From: Streptomyces sp. NBC_00154
GTDB lineage: Bacteria > Actinomycetota > Actinomycetes > Streptomycetales > Streptomycetaceae
Assembly (NCBI RefSeq): GCF_026342835.1
Contig: NZ_JAPEMI010000001.1
Span: 1,866,501 to 1,930,500, forward strand
Direction of reading: 5' to 3'
DNA length: 64,000 nucleotides
In this document: positions 41,459 through 50,906 of the stretch, one piece after another
Layout of the letters: each line of letters begins with the position of its first letter
Position numbering within the stretch: position 1 is the stretch's first letter
The notes under the pieces: generated by a model
The model's database searches: none
Told to the model about the DNA's origin: nothing
The model's input: only the letters and a program-made list of their open reading frames with translations
Position numbers and translations under genes: made by a program

Positions 41459-42408
41459 GGACGTGCTCCCGACTGTGCTTCCGGTACGCCCGGTGCGCCC
41501 GGCACGCCCGCGAAGAGATCGTGTTCCCGTACGCCCTCGGGTGCTCCGGAGGCTCCGCGTACCAACTCGTAGTACTCGGTGGTGAAGACGGGCTGTCCCA
41601 GATCGTTCGAAAGGGCGAAGAATGGACCGTCCACGGCGATCTGGGTGCTATGTGCCCGCATCGCCGCCGTCTTGGCCGCCGCATGGGCCGCGCCGTCGAT
41701 CTCCGCGGTGATCTGCGTGTCGTTCACCACACCCGGTACGTCGTCGATCGCGGCGATCTCCGGGAAGGCGTCGGGGGCCGTGGCGCGCAGCCGTGCGAAG
41801 GCCTGCTCGGCGACGGAGCGCGGCACCCGGTTCCAGTAGATCTTGTCGATGGTGTGCGGCGAGGTGTCCGGGGATGCCTGCGGGGCGTCGGGGCCGGCGC
41901 GGTAGGCGGGATCGGCCGCGAGATCCGCGGCGCGCATCGCGACGCGGTGCGCCTGGATGTGGTCGGGGTGCCCGTAGCCGCCGTCGGGGTCGTACGTGAC
42001 GAGGACCTGCGGGCGTACCGAGCGGATCACCTCCACGAGGTACGCCGCGGCGTCGTCGACGTCCGTGTTCCAGAAGGCGCCGGGCCGGTGGTTCTGCTCG
42101 GCGCCCATCATTCCGGAGTCACGGAACCGGCCGGGTCCGCCGAGGAACCGGTGGTCGGTGACCCCGAGCTCCTTCATCGCGGCGGCGAGTTCACCGATGC
42201 GATGGGCGCCCAGGGTGTCGTCCCGGTCGGCCGCGAGGTGCGCGAGCTCGGGCGGGATGACCTCGCCCTCCTCGCCGAGCGTGCAGGTCACCAGGGTGAC
42301 CTGGGCGCCCTGGGCCGCGTACAGGGCCATGGTGGCGCCGTTGTTGATCGACTCGTCGTCGGGGTGCGCGTGCACCAGGAGCAGACGACGGGCGGGAAGG
42401 TCCGTCAT
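41455..42408 (-). CDS. mshB: Mycothiol biosynthesis deacetylase
   Basis: A 317-residue zinc deacetylase acting on GlcNAc-Ins, the second enzymatic step of mycothiol synthesis. The zinc and catalytic residues match M. tuberculosis MshB: AHPDD with His15, Asp17 and Asp18, and GHPDH with His147 and His150. ATG 42408 gives the normal short N-terminus. The C-terminal 25 residues are Gly/Ala/Pro-rich and not conserved. In mycobacteria mshB also lies near typA and an oligopeptide-binding-like lipoprotein (lpqW). Confidence 0.94.
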   Translation of the reverse strand: MTDLPARRLLLVHAHPDDESINNGATMALYAAQGAQVTLVTCTLGEEGEVIPPELAHLAADRDDTLGAHRIGELAAAMKELGVTDHRFLGGPGRFRDSGMMGAEQNHRPGAFWNTDVDDAAAYLVEVIRSVRPQVLVTYDPDGGYGHPDHIQAHRVAMRAADLAADPAYRAGPDAPQASPDTSPHTIDKIYWNRVPRSVAEQAFARLRATAPDAFPEIAAIDDVPGVVNDTQITAEIDGAAHAAAKTAAMRAHSTQIAVDGPFFALSNDLGQPVFTTEYYELVRGASGAPEGVREHDLFAGVPGAPGVPEAQSGARP

Positions 42409-42471
42409 GGGACCCACCCTACGAGCCGGCCGGCCCACGGTCCGACCGTGGACGGCGGCCCGGACCCCGGG

Positions 42472-42666
42472 TCAGAACTTGATGCCCCCGATCATGCCGG
42501 CCACATTCGTGGTCAGTTCCGAGATGGTGGGCGCAATGGACGAACTGGCGAGATAGAAACCGAGCAGCATGCAGACCACCGCATGTCCGCCCTTCAGTCC
42601 GGATTTCCGGATCAGCAGGAAGACGACGATCGCCAGCAGCACCACCGCCGAAATCGAGAGTGCCAC
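42472..42666 (-). CDS. 64-residue conserved membrane protein
   Basis: A GTG start at 42666 sits behind a perfect Shine-Dalgarno (GGAGGTGA), which is rare in this window. There are two helices: ISAVVLLAIVVFLLIR and AVVCMLLGFYLASSSIAP, split by a basic loop (RKSGLKGG). Similar short streptomycete proteins occur beside mshB or in phage-like contexts. The function is unknown; a holin-like or small regulatory membrane protein is possible. Confidence 0.65.
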   Translation of the reverse strand: MALSISAVVLLAIVVFLLIRKSGLKGGHAVVCMLLGFYLASSSIAPTISELTTNVAGMIGGIKF

Positions 42667-42855
42667 GGGGGTTCACCTCCATCGGTACGGTCGGGACGGG
42701 CAGCACGCATGGAGCCGGCAGGTTCTTACCCACCGAGCGCTACGGATCATAACTATCCGTGGCACCGCATTGATCGGGGCACAGCAGCACGAGGGGCGCA
42801 CGACCGGGTGGTCGGGTGCTCTGTCGGGTCCGGGGACCGACGCCGCATCAGGCCC

Positions 42856-42861
42856 TAGGGT
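42856..42861 (+). promoter_or_regulatory. Possible -10 box for a leaderless S9 peptidase message
   Basis: TAGGGT ends nine bases before the ATG at 42870, and no ribosome site precedes that ATG. This is the usual pattern for leaderless messages in Streptomyces. No good -35 box is seen. Confidence 0.35.
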
Positions 42862-42869
42862 TCGGGGTT

Positions 42870-45002
42870 ATGACCTTGCAAAAGCTTTCGTTTCCCCGAC
42901 AGCACGCCAGGACTCAGCGGTTCACCCTCGGCGCTCCCCGTGCGTTCACCGTCTCGCCGGACGGGGAGCGGGTGATCTTCCTGCGGTCGGCCTCCGGCAC
43001 GGACCGGTCCAACAAGCTCTGGGTGCTGGACCTGGCGGCCGACGGCACGCCGAAGGCGCGGGTCGTCGCCGACCCCGGGACGCTGCTGGGCGGTTCGGCG
43101 GAGAAGCTGTCGGCGCAGGAGCGGGCGCGGCGCGAGCGCAGCCGTGAGGGGTCCTCGGGGATCGTCGGCTACGCGGTTGACTCGGCGGCCGAGTTGGCGG
43201 CGTTCGCGCTCTCCGGGAAGGTGTACGTCGCCGAGTTGCGGGCCGGTTCGACGCGCGCGCTGCCGGTCCCCGGCCCGGTGCTCGACCCCCGGCCGTCGCC
43301 CGACGGGCGCCATGTCGCCTACGTGTCGAAAGGCGCACTGCGGGTCGTGGCGGCGGAGGGCGACGGGGACCGGGCGCTCGCGGAGCCGGAGGACGCGCAC
43401 ATCTCGTACGGTCTCGCGGAGTTCATCGCGGCCGAGGAGATGCAGCGCTCGCGCGGCTTCTGGTGGTCGCCGGAGTCGGACCGGCTGCTCGTCGCCCGGG
43501 TCGACGACAGCGCGGTGAAGCGATGGTGGATCGCCGACCCGGCACACCCGGACCGCAAGCCCGCCGAGGTGGCGTACCCGGCGGCGGGGACGCCCAACGC
43601 CGACGTGCGGCTCCTGGTGCTGGGACTGGACGGCACCCGTACCGAAGTGGTGTGGGACCGGTCGCGCTATCCGTATCTGGCGCAGGTGCACTGGTCGTCC
43701 CACGGTGCCCCGCTGATCCTCGTCCAGGCCCGTGACCAGCGCAGTCAGCTCTTCCTCGCGGTGGACCCGGAGAGCGGTACGACGCGGACGGTCCATGTCG
43801 ACGAGGACCCCGTGTGGCTGGACCTCTTCGCCGGGGTGCCCGCGTGGGCGCCGGACGGGCGGCTGGTGCGGATCGTGGACGAGGGCGGGGCGCGGGTGCT
43901 CTCGGTCGGCGACCGGCCGCTGACCGGGGCGCAGTTGCAGATCCTGGCGGTCCTGGACATCGGTGAATCGGATGTCCTGGTGGCGGCGTCGGCGGGCGAG
44001 GAGGCCGCGGAGCCGGAGATCGGCGAGAGCCATGTGTACCGGGTCAACGAGCTGGGCGTGGAGCGGGTCTCCGAGGGGGCGGGGGTGCACTCGGCGGTCC
44101 GGGCGGGCGGGGTGACCGTACTGGTCTCCACCTCGCTGGAGCGGCCCGGCGCCGCGGTGCGGGTGCTGCGGGACGGCAAGCATATCGCCACGGTCGCGAC
44201 ATATGCGGAGGAGCCGGTTCTGTCGCCGCGGGTGCAGCTCACCGAGGGGGGCGCACACCGGATTCCGTGCGCCGTGCTGCTCCCCACCGACTATCAGGAG
44301 TCGGACGGTCCGCTTCCGGTCCTGATGGATCCGTACGGTGGACCGCACGGCCGGCGGGTCGTCGCCGCGCACAATCCGCACCTCACCTCGCAGTGGTTCG
44401 CCGACCAGGGCTTCGCGGTGGTCGTCGCGGACGGCCGCGGCTCTCCGGGGCGCTCCCCCGCCTGGGAGAAGGCGATCAAGAACAACCTGGTCCTCACCCT
44501 GGACGACCAGGTGGAGGCGGTGCACGCGCTCGCCGAAAGGTTCCCGCTGGATCTCACCAAGGTGGCCATCCGCGGCTGGTCGTACGGCGGATACCTCGCG
44601 GGCATGGCCGTACTGCGGCGGCCCGACGTCTTCCACGCGGCGGTCGTGGGTGCTCCGGTGACCGACCAGCGGCTGTACGACACCCACTACACCGAGCGCT
44701 ATCTCGGTGACCCGACGACACAGCCCGAGGTGTACGCGCACAACTCGCTGCTCACCGACGAGGGGTTGTCCGAGGCCGCGGACCAGGTCCGGCCGATGAT
44801 GATCGTCCATGGTCTGGCGGACGACAATGTGGTGGTCGCGCACTCCCTGCGGCTGTCGTCGGCGCTGCTCTCGGCCGGGCGGCCGCATGAGGTGCTGCCG
44901 CTCAGCGGGGTGACGCACATGACTCCGCAGGAGCAGGTGGCGGAGAATCTGCTCCTGCTGCAGGTGGACTTCCTGAAGCGGTCGCTGGGGCTGAGCGAGT
45001 AG
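42870..45002 (+). CDS. S9 family prolyl oligopeptidase (DPP-IV-like)
   Basis: A 710-residue serine peptidase. Residues about 30-450 form a beta-propeller; residues 470-710 form the alpha/beta hydrolase. The catalytic triad is Ser571 (GWSYGGYLAG), Asp651 (HGLADDNVV) and His683 (SGVTHMTPQ). The paired glutamates of DPP-IV type enzymes, which hold the substrate N-terminus, may be in ISYGLAEFIAAEEMQRSRGFWW. There is no signal peptide, so it is cytoplasmic and may degrade imported peptides, which would fit the importers beside it (inference). Confidence 0.9.
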   Translation: MTLQKLSFPRQHARTQRFTLGAPRAFTVSPDGERVIFLRSASGTDRSNKLWVLDLAADGTPKARVVADPGTLLGGSAEKLSAQERARRERSREGSSGIVGYAVDSAAELAAFALSGKVYVAELRAGSTRALPVPGPVLDPRPSPDGRHVAYVSKGALRVVAAEGDGDRALAEPEDAHISYGLAEFIAAEEMQRSRGFWWSPESDRLLVARVDDSAVKRWWIADPAHPDRKPAEVAYPAAGTPNADVRLLVLGLDGTRTEVVWDRSRYPYLAQVHWSSHGAPLILVQARDQRSQLFLAVDPESGTTRTVHVDEDPVWLDLFAGVPAWAPDGRLVRIVDEGGARVLSVGDRPLTGAQLQILAVLDIGESDVLVAASAGEEAAEPEIGESHVYRVNELGVERVSEGAGVHSAVRAGGVTVLVSTSLERPGAAVRVLRDGKHIATVATYAEEPVLSPRVQLTEGGAHRIPCAVLLPTDYQESDGPLPVLMDPYGGPHGRRVVAAHNPHLTSQWFADQGFAVVVADGRGSPGRSPAWEKAIKNNLVLTLDDQVEAVHALAERFPLDLTKVAIRGWSYGGYLAGMAVLRRPDVFHAAVVGAPVTDQRLYDTHYTERYLGDPTTQPEVYAHNSLLTDEGLSEAADQVRPMMIVHGLADDNVVVAHSLRLSSALLSAGRPHEVLPLSGVTHMTPQEQVAENLLLLQVDFLKRSLGLSE

Positions 45003-45045
45003 CTCCGGCCGACCGGCCCGACTCTGCAGGCCGTGGTCAACAAGC

Positions 45046-45083
45046 AACCGGCCGGGAGGACTTGAAAGCCCTCCCGGCCGGTT
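45046..45083. terminator. Bidirectional terminator
   Basis: Perfect 14-bp stem (AACCGGCCGGGAGG at 45046-45059, complement 45070-45083) with a 10-nt loop, between the convergent S9 peptidase and importer ATPase genes. Confidence 0.8.
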
Positions 45084-45162
45084 CACGGCACCCGCACGGC
45101 CGTACGCCGTTCATGCTGGCGCGTTCGTATATCGGACGTGCGACGGCCGAGTTGCCCGTGCG

Positions 45163-46299
45163 TTAACGAATGCGGGGGCCGGTGCCCGGCTCCCCCGGCT
45201 CTTCGGGCTCTTCCCCCGGCCCCTCCGGCTCCTCCGGCTCCTCGCCGGGCGGCACCACCTGCTTCTCCTCCGCGAAGTGGCATGCCGAGTCGTGATGGGC
45301 CGGGGTGTCCGTCAGCCGGAAGACCGCGGGGACCGCGAGCAGCGGCACCTCCAGTTCGCACCGCTCCTGGGCCTTCCAGCAGCGGGTGCGGAAGCGGCAG
45401 CCGGACGGCGGGTTGGCCGGGGACGGCACATCGCCGTGCAGGATGATCCGCTCCCGGTGCTCGCGCGCCATCGGGTCCGGCACCGGCACCGCCGACAGGA
45501 GCGCCTGCGTGTACGGGTGCGTGGGGTGGTCGTAGATCTGCTCGTCCGTACCGATCTCGGCGAATCGGCCCAGATACATCACGCCGACCCGGTCGGAGAT
45601 GTGCCGGACGATCGACAGGTCGTGCGCGATGAAGACGTAGCTCAGGTTGAACTCCGTCTGCAGCCGGTCGAGCAGGTTGATGACCTGGGCCTGCACGGAG
45701 ACGTCGAGAGCCGAGACCGGTTCGTCGGCGACGATGATCTCCGGGTTGAGGGCCAGGCCGCGGGCGATGCCGATGCGCTGGCGCTGACCGCCGGAGAACT
45801 GGTGCGGATAACGGTTGATGTACTCCGGGTTGAGACCCACGACATCCAGCAGGTCCTGCACCTTGCGGCGCCGGTCGCCCTTGGGTGCCACCTCGGGGTG
45901 GATCTCGTAGGGCTCCCCGATGATGTCGCCGACCGTCATCCGGGGGTTGAGCGAGGTGTACGGATCCTGGAACACCATCTGGATGTTCCGGCGTACGGCC
46001 TTCAGCGCGCGGCCGGACAGCCTGGTGACGTCCTCGCCCTTGTACGTGATCGAGCCGGCCGTCGGCTGTTCCAGGTGGACGAGCATCCTGGCGACGGTCG
46101 ACTTGCCGCAGCCGGACTCCCCCACGATGCCGAGGGTCTCGCCCGCGGCCAGTTGGAAGGAGACGCCGTCGACCGCCTTGACCGAACCGACCTGCTTCTT
46201 GAACAGGATGCCCTGGGTCAGCGGATAGTGCTTGACGAGGTCGCGGACCTCCAGAATGGGTTCGCCGCCCGCGCGGGTGCTCCCCTGCTCAGCGTGCAT
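45163..46299 (-). CDS. Oligopeptide ABC importer ATPase, OppF/DppF type (importer 1)
   Basis: A 378-residue ATPase. Walker A is GESGCGKST, the signature [19 protein letters not shown], Walker [11 protein letters not shown]. The C-terminal oligopeptide-transport domain has [19 protein letters not shown], where the Cys pattern marks the iron-sulfur-like motif of OppF/DppD families. The last 25 residues are a run of PEEPEGPG repeats, absent from the paralogue at 57654. ATG 46299 overlaps the previous gene by 11 bp. It is the last gene of importer 1. Confidence 0.9.
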   Translation of the reverse strand: MHAEQGSTRAGGEPILEVRDLVKHYPLTQGILFKKQVGSVKAVDGVSFQLAAGETLGIVGESGCGKSTVARMLVHLEQPTAGSITYKGEDVTRLSGRALKAVRRNIQMVFQDPYTSLNPRMTVGDIIGEPYEIHPEVAPKGDRRRKVQDLLDVVGLNPEYINRYPHQFSGGQRQRIGIARGLALNPEIIVADEPVSALDVSVQAQVINLLDRLQTEFNLSYVFIAHDLSIVRHISDRVGVMYLGRFAEIGTDEQIYDHPTHPYTQALLSAVPVPDPMAREHRERIILHGDVPSPANPPSGCRFRTRCWKAQERCELEVPLLAVPAVFRLTDTPAHHDSACHFAEEKQVVPPGEEPEEPEGPGEEPEEPGEPGTGPRIR

Positions 46300-47266
46300 C
46301 GAGCGTCTCCTTCCAGAAGTAGCAGGCGCTCTCGCGGTGCTGGGCCACCTCGAACAGCGGCGGCACCTCACCACGGCAGATGTCCTGGGCCAGCGGGCAG
46401 CGCGGGTTGAAGGCGCAGCCGGGCGGGATGTGCAGCAGGTTGGGCGGCAGCCCCTTGATCGCGTACAGCTCCTGGCCCTTCTGGTCCAGCCGTGGGATCG
46501 ACTGGAGGAGGCCCTTGGTGTACGGGTGGGCGGGGGCCTTGTAGATCTCGTGGACGGGGGCCGACTCCACGATCCGGCCCGCGTACATCACGGCGATGTA
46601 GTCGGCGACGTCGGCGACCACGCCCAGGTCGTGGGTGATCAGGATGAGTCCCATGTTGAGCTCGCGCTGGAGCTCGGCGAGCAGGTCCATCACCTGGGCC
46701 TGGACGGTCACATCGAGGGCGGTGGTGGGTTCGTCCGCGATGATCAGCGAGGGTTCCAGCGCCATCGCCATGGCGATCATGATGCGCTGGCGCATGCCGC
46801 CGGAGAACTGGTGCGGGTAGTTCCCGACGCGCTCCTTCGCGGCCGGGATGCGGACCCGGTCCATCAGCTCGATGGCCTTCTTCCGGGCGTCCTTGCGGGA
46901 CATCCCCCGGTGCACGACGAACATCTCGCCGAGCTGGTCCCCCACGCTGAGCACGGGGTTGAGGGACGACAGTGCGTCCTGGAAGATCATGGCCATCTCC
47001 TGGCCGCGGATCTTCCGGCGCTCCTCGGCCTTGAGCTTCAGCAGATCGCGGCCCTTGAAGATGATCTCGCCGCTGCTGATCTTCCCCGGCGGCATGTCGA
47101 GAATGCCCATGATCGCCTGTGCGGTGACCGACTTGCCGGAGCCGGACTCGCCGAGGACCGCGAGCGTCTCGCCCTCGGCCACCGAGTAGTTGACCCCGTT
47201 GACGGCTTTGGCCACCCCGTCCCGGGTGTGGAACTCCACGTGCAGATCGCGCACTTCGAGCAACAT
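46289..47266 (-). CDS. Oligopeptide ABC importer ATPase, OppD/DppD type (importer 1)
   Basis: A 325-residue ATPase. It begins MLLEVRDLHVEFHTRDGV, has [28 protein letters not shown] and [17 protein letters not shown], and closes with the Cys-rich CAFNPRCPLAQDICR. It pairs with the 45163 gene as the second nucleotide-binding half. Its start lies 13 bp after the permease stop. Confidence 0.92.
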   Translation of the reverse strand: MLLEVRDLHVEFHTRDGVAKAVNGVNYSVAEGETLAVLGESGSGKSVTAQAIMGILDMPPGKISSGEIIFKGRDLLKLKAEERRKIRGQEMAMIFQDALSSLNPVLSVGDQLGEMFVVHRGMSRKDARKKAIELMDRVRIPAAKERVGNYPHQFSGGMRQRIMIAMAMALEPSLIIADEPTTALDVTVQAQVMDLLAELQRELNMGLILITHDLGVVADVADYIAVMYAGRIVESAPVHEIYKAPAHPYTKGLLQSIPRLDQKGQELYAIKGLPPNLLHIPPGCAFNPRCPLAQDICRGEVPPLFEVAQHRESACYFWKETLDAR

Positions 47267-47279
47267 GGTAACGGGCTCC

Positions 47280-48254
47280 TCAGCGCAGCTTGGGGTCGAG
47301 GGCGTCGCGCACCGCGTCGCCGAGCATGATGAACGCGAGCACGGTGATCGCCAGCGCTCCGGCGGGCCAGAGCAGCATGTGCGGGGCGTTGCGGATGTAC
47401 TGGGAGGCGGCCGAGATGTCGATGCCCCAGGAGACGGCCGGCGGCTTCAGACCGACGCCGAGGAACGAGAGGGTCGCCTCCAGAGAGATGTACGTACCCA
47501 GGGCGATGGTCGCGACGACGATCACGGGGGCGACCGCGTTGGGAGCGATGTGGCGGAGCATCATCCGGGAGTTGGAGGCGCCGAGCGCGCGGGCCGCCTG
47601 GACGTAGTCGTTCTGCTTGGCGGTGATGACCGAGCCACGGGCGATACGGGCGATCTGCGGCCAGCCCAGCAGCACGATGAATCCGATCACCGGCCAGACG
47701 GTCGAGCTGGTCACCACGGAGAGGAAGACCAGGCCGCCGAGGACGACCGGGATGCCGAAGAAGATGTCGGTGATACGGGAGAGGAACGAGTCCCACCAGC
47801 CGCCGAAGAAGCCGGCCAGCCCGCCCAGGATGCCGCCGAGGATCGAGACTCCGACGGTGGCGCAGACGCCTACGGTGACCGATGTCCTGGCCCCGTAGAC
47901 GGTACGGGTGTAGACGTCGCAGCCCTGGCCGTCGAAGCCGAACGGGTGGCCGGGCTGGGAGCCCTCCTGGGCCTTGCCCAGGTCGCAGTTGAGAGGGTCC
48001 TGGTCCGCGATCAGCGACGGCCAGATCGCGATGATCACCAGGAAGAGGATGATCAGGGCGGAGATGATGAAGACCGGGTTGCGGCGCAGGTCGCGCCAGG
48101 CGTCGGACCAGAGGCTGCGGGGCTTCTCGGCCGGTCCGGTGCCCTCGGGGCCGCCCGGTGTCTTCTCCAGCGTCTCCCCTTCCGCCAGGGCGAGATCCAT
48201 GGCTGCTCCCGCCCCGCCCGGGGAGATCGCTTCGTCCGGCGTCTGCTCAGGCAT
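47280..48254 (-). CDS. Oligopeptide ABC importer permease, OppC/DppC type (importer 1)
   Basis: A 324-residue permease with a long cytoplasmic N-terminus, six helices and the inner-membrane-component loop YVQAARALGASNSRMMLRHI that docks to the ATPase. It ends RDALDPKLR, the family C-terminus. The large extracellular loop (QDPLNCDLGKAQEGSQPGHP) is typical of DppC forms in actinobacteria. The start overlaps the stop of the partner permease by eight bases. Confidence 0.92.
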   Translation of the reverse strand: MPEQTPDEAISPGGAGAAMDLALAEGETLEKTPGGPEGTGPAEKPRSLWSDAWRDLRRNPVFIISALIILFLVIIAIWPSLIADQDPLNCDLGKAQEGSQPGHPFGFDGQGCDVYTRTVYGARTSVTVGVCATVGVSILGGILGGLAGFFGGWWDSFLSRITDIFFGIPVVLGGLVFLSVVTSSTVWPVIGFIVLLGWPQIARIARGSVITAKQNDYVQAARALGASNSRMMLRHIAPNAVAPVIVVATIALGTYISLEATLSFLGVGLKPPAVSWGIDISAASQYIRNAPHMLLWPAGALAITVLAFIMLGDAVRDALDPKLR

Positions 48255-49170
48255 AGCGGATCCTCGGGTCGAGTACGGCGTACAAGAGGTCGACGATCAG
48301 GTTGGCCGCCAGGAAGACGAGGACCAGGACGGTGACGAACCCGACGACGGTCTGGGAGTTCTGGCGCAGGATGCCCTGGTAGAGCTGGTAGCCGACGCCA
48401 TGGATGTTGAAGATGCGCTCCGTGACGATCGCCCCGCCCATCAGGGCGCCCACGTCCGTACCGATGAACGTGACGACGGGGATCAGCGAGTTGCGCAGCA
48501 GATGCCGGAGGACGACCCGGCGCCTGGGGAGGCCCTTGGCGGTGGCGGTACGGACGTAGTCGGCGCTGGCGTTCTCGGCGATCGAGGTCCGGGTGAGCCG
48601 GGTGACGTACGCCAGGGAGACCGAGGCGAGGACGAGTCCGGGGACGAGGAGTTCGTTGAACGGCGCCTCCGGGGAGACGGACGGTTTGATGACGCCCCAC
48701 TCCACGCCGAGGAGGAGCTGGAGCAGCAGACCCGTGACGAAGGTCGGGATGGAGATGACGACCAGGGTCAGGATCAGCACCGTGGTGTCGACGGGCCGGC
48801 CGCGGCGCAGGCCGGTGACGACGCCGAGGGTGATGCCGATGACGACCTCGAAGACGATCGCGACGATGGTGAGCCGGATGGTGATGGGGAAGGCGGTGCC
48901 CATCAGCTCGGTGACCTTCTGGCCGTTGAACGCGGTGCCGAAGTCGCCGGTGAAGACATTGCCCATGTAGGTGGCGTACTGCTGCCAGACCGGCTTATCG
49001 AGGCCGAATTCCGAGCGGAGCTGGGCGGCGGTCGCCGGATCGCACTGGCGATCGCCGCAGAGACCCGCGATGGGGTCGCCCATCACGTTCACCATGAGGA
49101 AGATCAGCAGCGTGGTGCCGAAGAAGACCGGGATCATCTGCAGCAGCCGCCGGATCACATAACGTCCCAT
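48247..49170 (-). CDS. Oligopeptide ABC importer permease, OppB/DppB type (importer 1)
   Basis: A 307-residue permease with the DppB start GRYVIRRLLQMIPVFFGTTL, six helices, the docking loop DYVRTATAKGLPRRRVVLRH and the C-terminus YAVLDPRIRYA. It is the first gene after the hairpin at 49217-49256. Confidence 0.93.
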   Translation of the reverse strand: MGRYVIRRLLQMIPVFFGTTLLIFLMVNVMGDPIAGLCGDRQCDPATAAQLRSEFGLDKPVWQQYATYMGNVFTGDFGTAFNGQKVTELMGTAFPITIRLTIVAIVFEVVIGITLGVVTGLRRGRPVDTTVLILTLVVISIPTFVTGLLLQLLLGVEWGVIKPSVSPEAPFNELLVPGLVLASVSLAYVTRLTRTSIAENASADYVRTATAKGLPRRRVVLRHLLRNSLIPVVTFIGTDVGALMGGAIVTERIFNIHGVGYQLYQGILRQNSQTVVGFVTVLVLVFLAANLIVDLLYAVLDPRIRYA

Positions 49171-49216
49171 GAAGACTCCGGAGGTCGCGGGGGGTCGGTG
49201 GCGCGGGGATGAGGAA

Positions 49217-49256
49217 GCCGGATGGCCGGTGCGGCACAGCGCACCGGCCATCCGGC
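49217..49256 (-). terminator. Intra-operon hairpin between binding protein and permease genes (importer 1)
   Basis: A 16-bp perfect stem (GCCGGATGGCCGGTGC at 49217-49232, complement 49241-49256) with an 8-nt loop, nine bases after the lipoprotein stop. It has no T-tract on the minus strand. It probably stabilises the upstream message or partly terminates, so that more binding protein than permease is made. Confidence 0.65.
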
Positions 49257-49265
49257 CCTGCGGGG

Positions 49266-50906
49266 TTACTTGACCTTGATCTGCTCGTACACCGGGACGC
49301 TGAACTGGTTCAGCGCGACGTTGGTGATCTTCTCCGAGTAGCCGGCGCTGCCGTTCTGGTACCAGAGCGGGATGACGGGCATCTGCTCGGCAAGGACCTT
49401 CTCCGCGTCCTGGAAGGTGGAGACGGCCTTGGCCTTGTCGGACTCGGCGTTGGCCTTGTCGACCAGGGAATCGAACTTCTTGTTGCTCCACTTGCCGTCG
49501 TTGGACGAGGCGTTGGTGTAGTAGAGGGGCTGCAGGAAGTTCTGGATCAGCGGGTAGTCCATCTGCCAGCCCGCGCGCCAGGCGCCGGTGAGCTTCTGCT
49601 GGGAGACCTGGCTGCGGAAGTCGGCGAAGGTGCCGACCGGGGAGCCGACGCAGGCCTTGTTGTTCCCCATCGCCTTGTTGATGCTGTTGCAGACGGCATC
49701 GACCCACTCCTTGTGCGAGCCGGTGTCCGCGTTGTACGAGATCTTCAGCTGGCCGCCGGGGATGCCGCCGCCCTCCTGGATCAGCTTCTTGGCGTTCGCC
49801 GCGTTGTATTCGCACGGCGCCCCGCACAGCCCCTCCTTGAAGCCGCCGTCCACGCCGAGGACCGGGGAGGTCCAGTCGGAGGCGGGGGTGCGGGTCTTCT
49901 GGAAGATCTGGTCGGTGATCTGGTCGCGGTTGATCGCCATCGACAGGCCCTGTCGGACCTTGATGCCGCCGGGGGTGTCCCACTTCTTGTCGTAGAAGGG
50001 GAAGGCGAGGGTCTGGATGATGCCGGCCGGGGTGTTAATGTACCGGTCGCCGAGGTCCGCCTTGACGTTCTTCAGCTGCGAGGCCGGTACGTCGTCGACG
50101 AGGTCGAGGTTGCCCGCGATCAGGTCGGTGTAGGCGGTGTTGTTGTCGGTGTAGACCTTGAGGTCGATGCCGCCGTTCTGCGCCTTGTCGTCACCGGGGT
50201 ACTTGTCCCACTTGCGCAGGCTCATCGAGGAGCCCTTGGTGTACTTCTCGATGCTGTACGGGCCGTTGCCGACGGGCTTGGCGAGCCAGCCTGCATGGTC
50301 GGTGAAGAAGCTCTGCGGCAGCGGGGCGAACGCCGGGTAGCCGAGGGTGTCCGGCCAGAGGGAGAACTTCTGCGTCAGCTTCACCGAGAATGTCATCGGG
50401 TCGACGACCTTGAGGCCGGCAAGCTTCGTCGCGCTGGCACTGCCGGTGTCGGGGTGGACCTTGTCGTAACCGTCGATGTATCCGAAGAAGTAGGCGTTCT
50501 TCTGATTGTTCTTCAGCAGGGCGCCGTAGTTCCAGGCGTCCACGAACGACTTCGCGGTGATCTTCTCGCCGTTGCTGAAGGTCCAGCCGTCCTTCACCGT
50601 GATGGTGAAGTTCTGCGAGTCGGTGGTGTCGATCTTCTCGGCGAGCATGTTCGTCGCCGCACCGGTCTTCGGGTCGTACTTCTTCAGCCCCCGGAAGACC
50701 ATGTCGAGGACCTTGCCGCCCTGCACCTCGTTGGTGTTGGCGGGCTCCAGCGGGTTCTGCGGGTCACCCCAGGAGGAGCTGACGATCCCATTGGCGCCGC
50801 CCCCGCCACCGCCGCCGCCCCCGCCGCCGCCGCCACCGCAGGCCGTCGCCACCAGGACGACGGTCACGGCACATGCGGCCCACTTGGCCTGTGTGGCTCC
50901 GCGCAT
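49266..50906 (-). CDS. Oligopeptide-binding lipoprotein (importer 1)
   Basis: A 546-residue family 5 extracellular solute-binding protein. ATG 50906 with AGGAGG gives a lipoprotein signal with the lipobox VATAC, Cys23. The cysteine is followed by exactly 14 glycines, then ANGIVSSSWGDPQNPLEPANT. Family blocks include FTITVKDGWTFSNGEKITA, GNGPYSIEKY and VRQGLSMAINRDQI. There are two extra Cys pairs (GLCGAPCEY, and AVCNSINKAMGNNKACVG) that could form disulfides. The protein sits on the outer face of the membrane and delivers peptides to the permeases downstream. Confidence 0.92.
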   Translation of the reverse strand: MRGATQAKWAACAVTVVLVATACGGGGGGGGGGGGGGANGIVSSSWGDPQNPLEPANTNEVQGGKVLDMVFRGLKKYDPKTGAATNMLAEKIDTTDSQNFTITVKDGWTFSNGEKITAKSFVDAWNYGALLKNNQKNAYFFGYIDGYDKVHPDTGSASATKLAGLKVVDPMTFSVKLTQKFSLWPDTLGYPAFAPLPQSFFTDHAGWLAKPVGNGPYSIEKYTKGSSMSLRKWDKYPGDDKAQNGGIDLKVYTDNNTAYTDLIAGNLDLVDDVPASQLKNVKADLGDRYINTPAGIIQTLAFPFYDKKWDTPGGIKVRQGLSMAINRDQITDQIFQKTRTPASDWTSPVLGVDGGFKEGLCGAPCEYNAANAKKLIQEGGGIPGGQLKISYNADTGSHKEWVDAVCNSINKAMGNNKACVGSPVGTFADFRSQVSQQKLTGAWRAGWQMDYPLIQNFLQPLYYTNASSNDGKWSNKKFDSLVDKANAESDKAKAVSTFQDAEKVLAEQMPVIPLWYQNGSAGYSEKITNVALNQFSVPVYEQIKVK

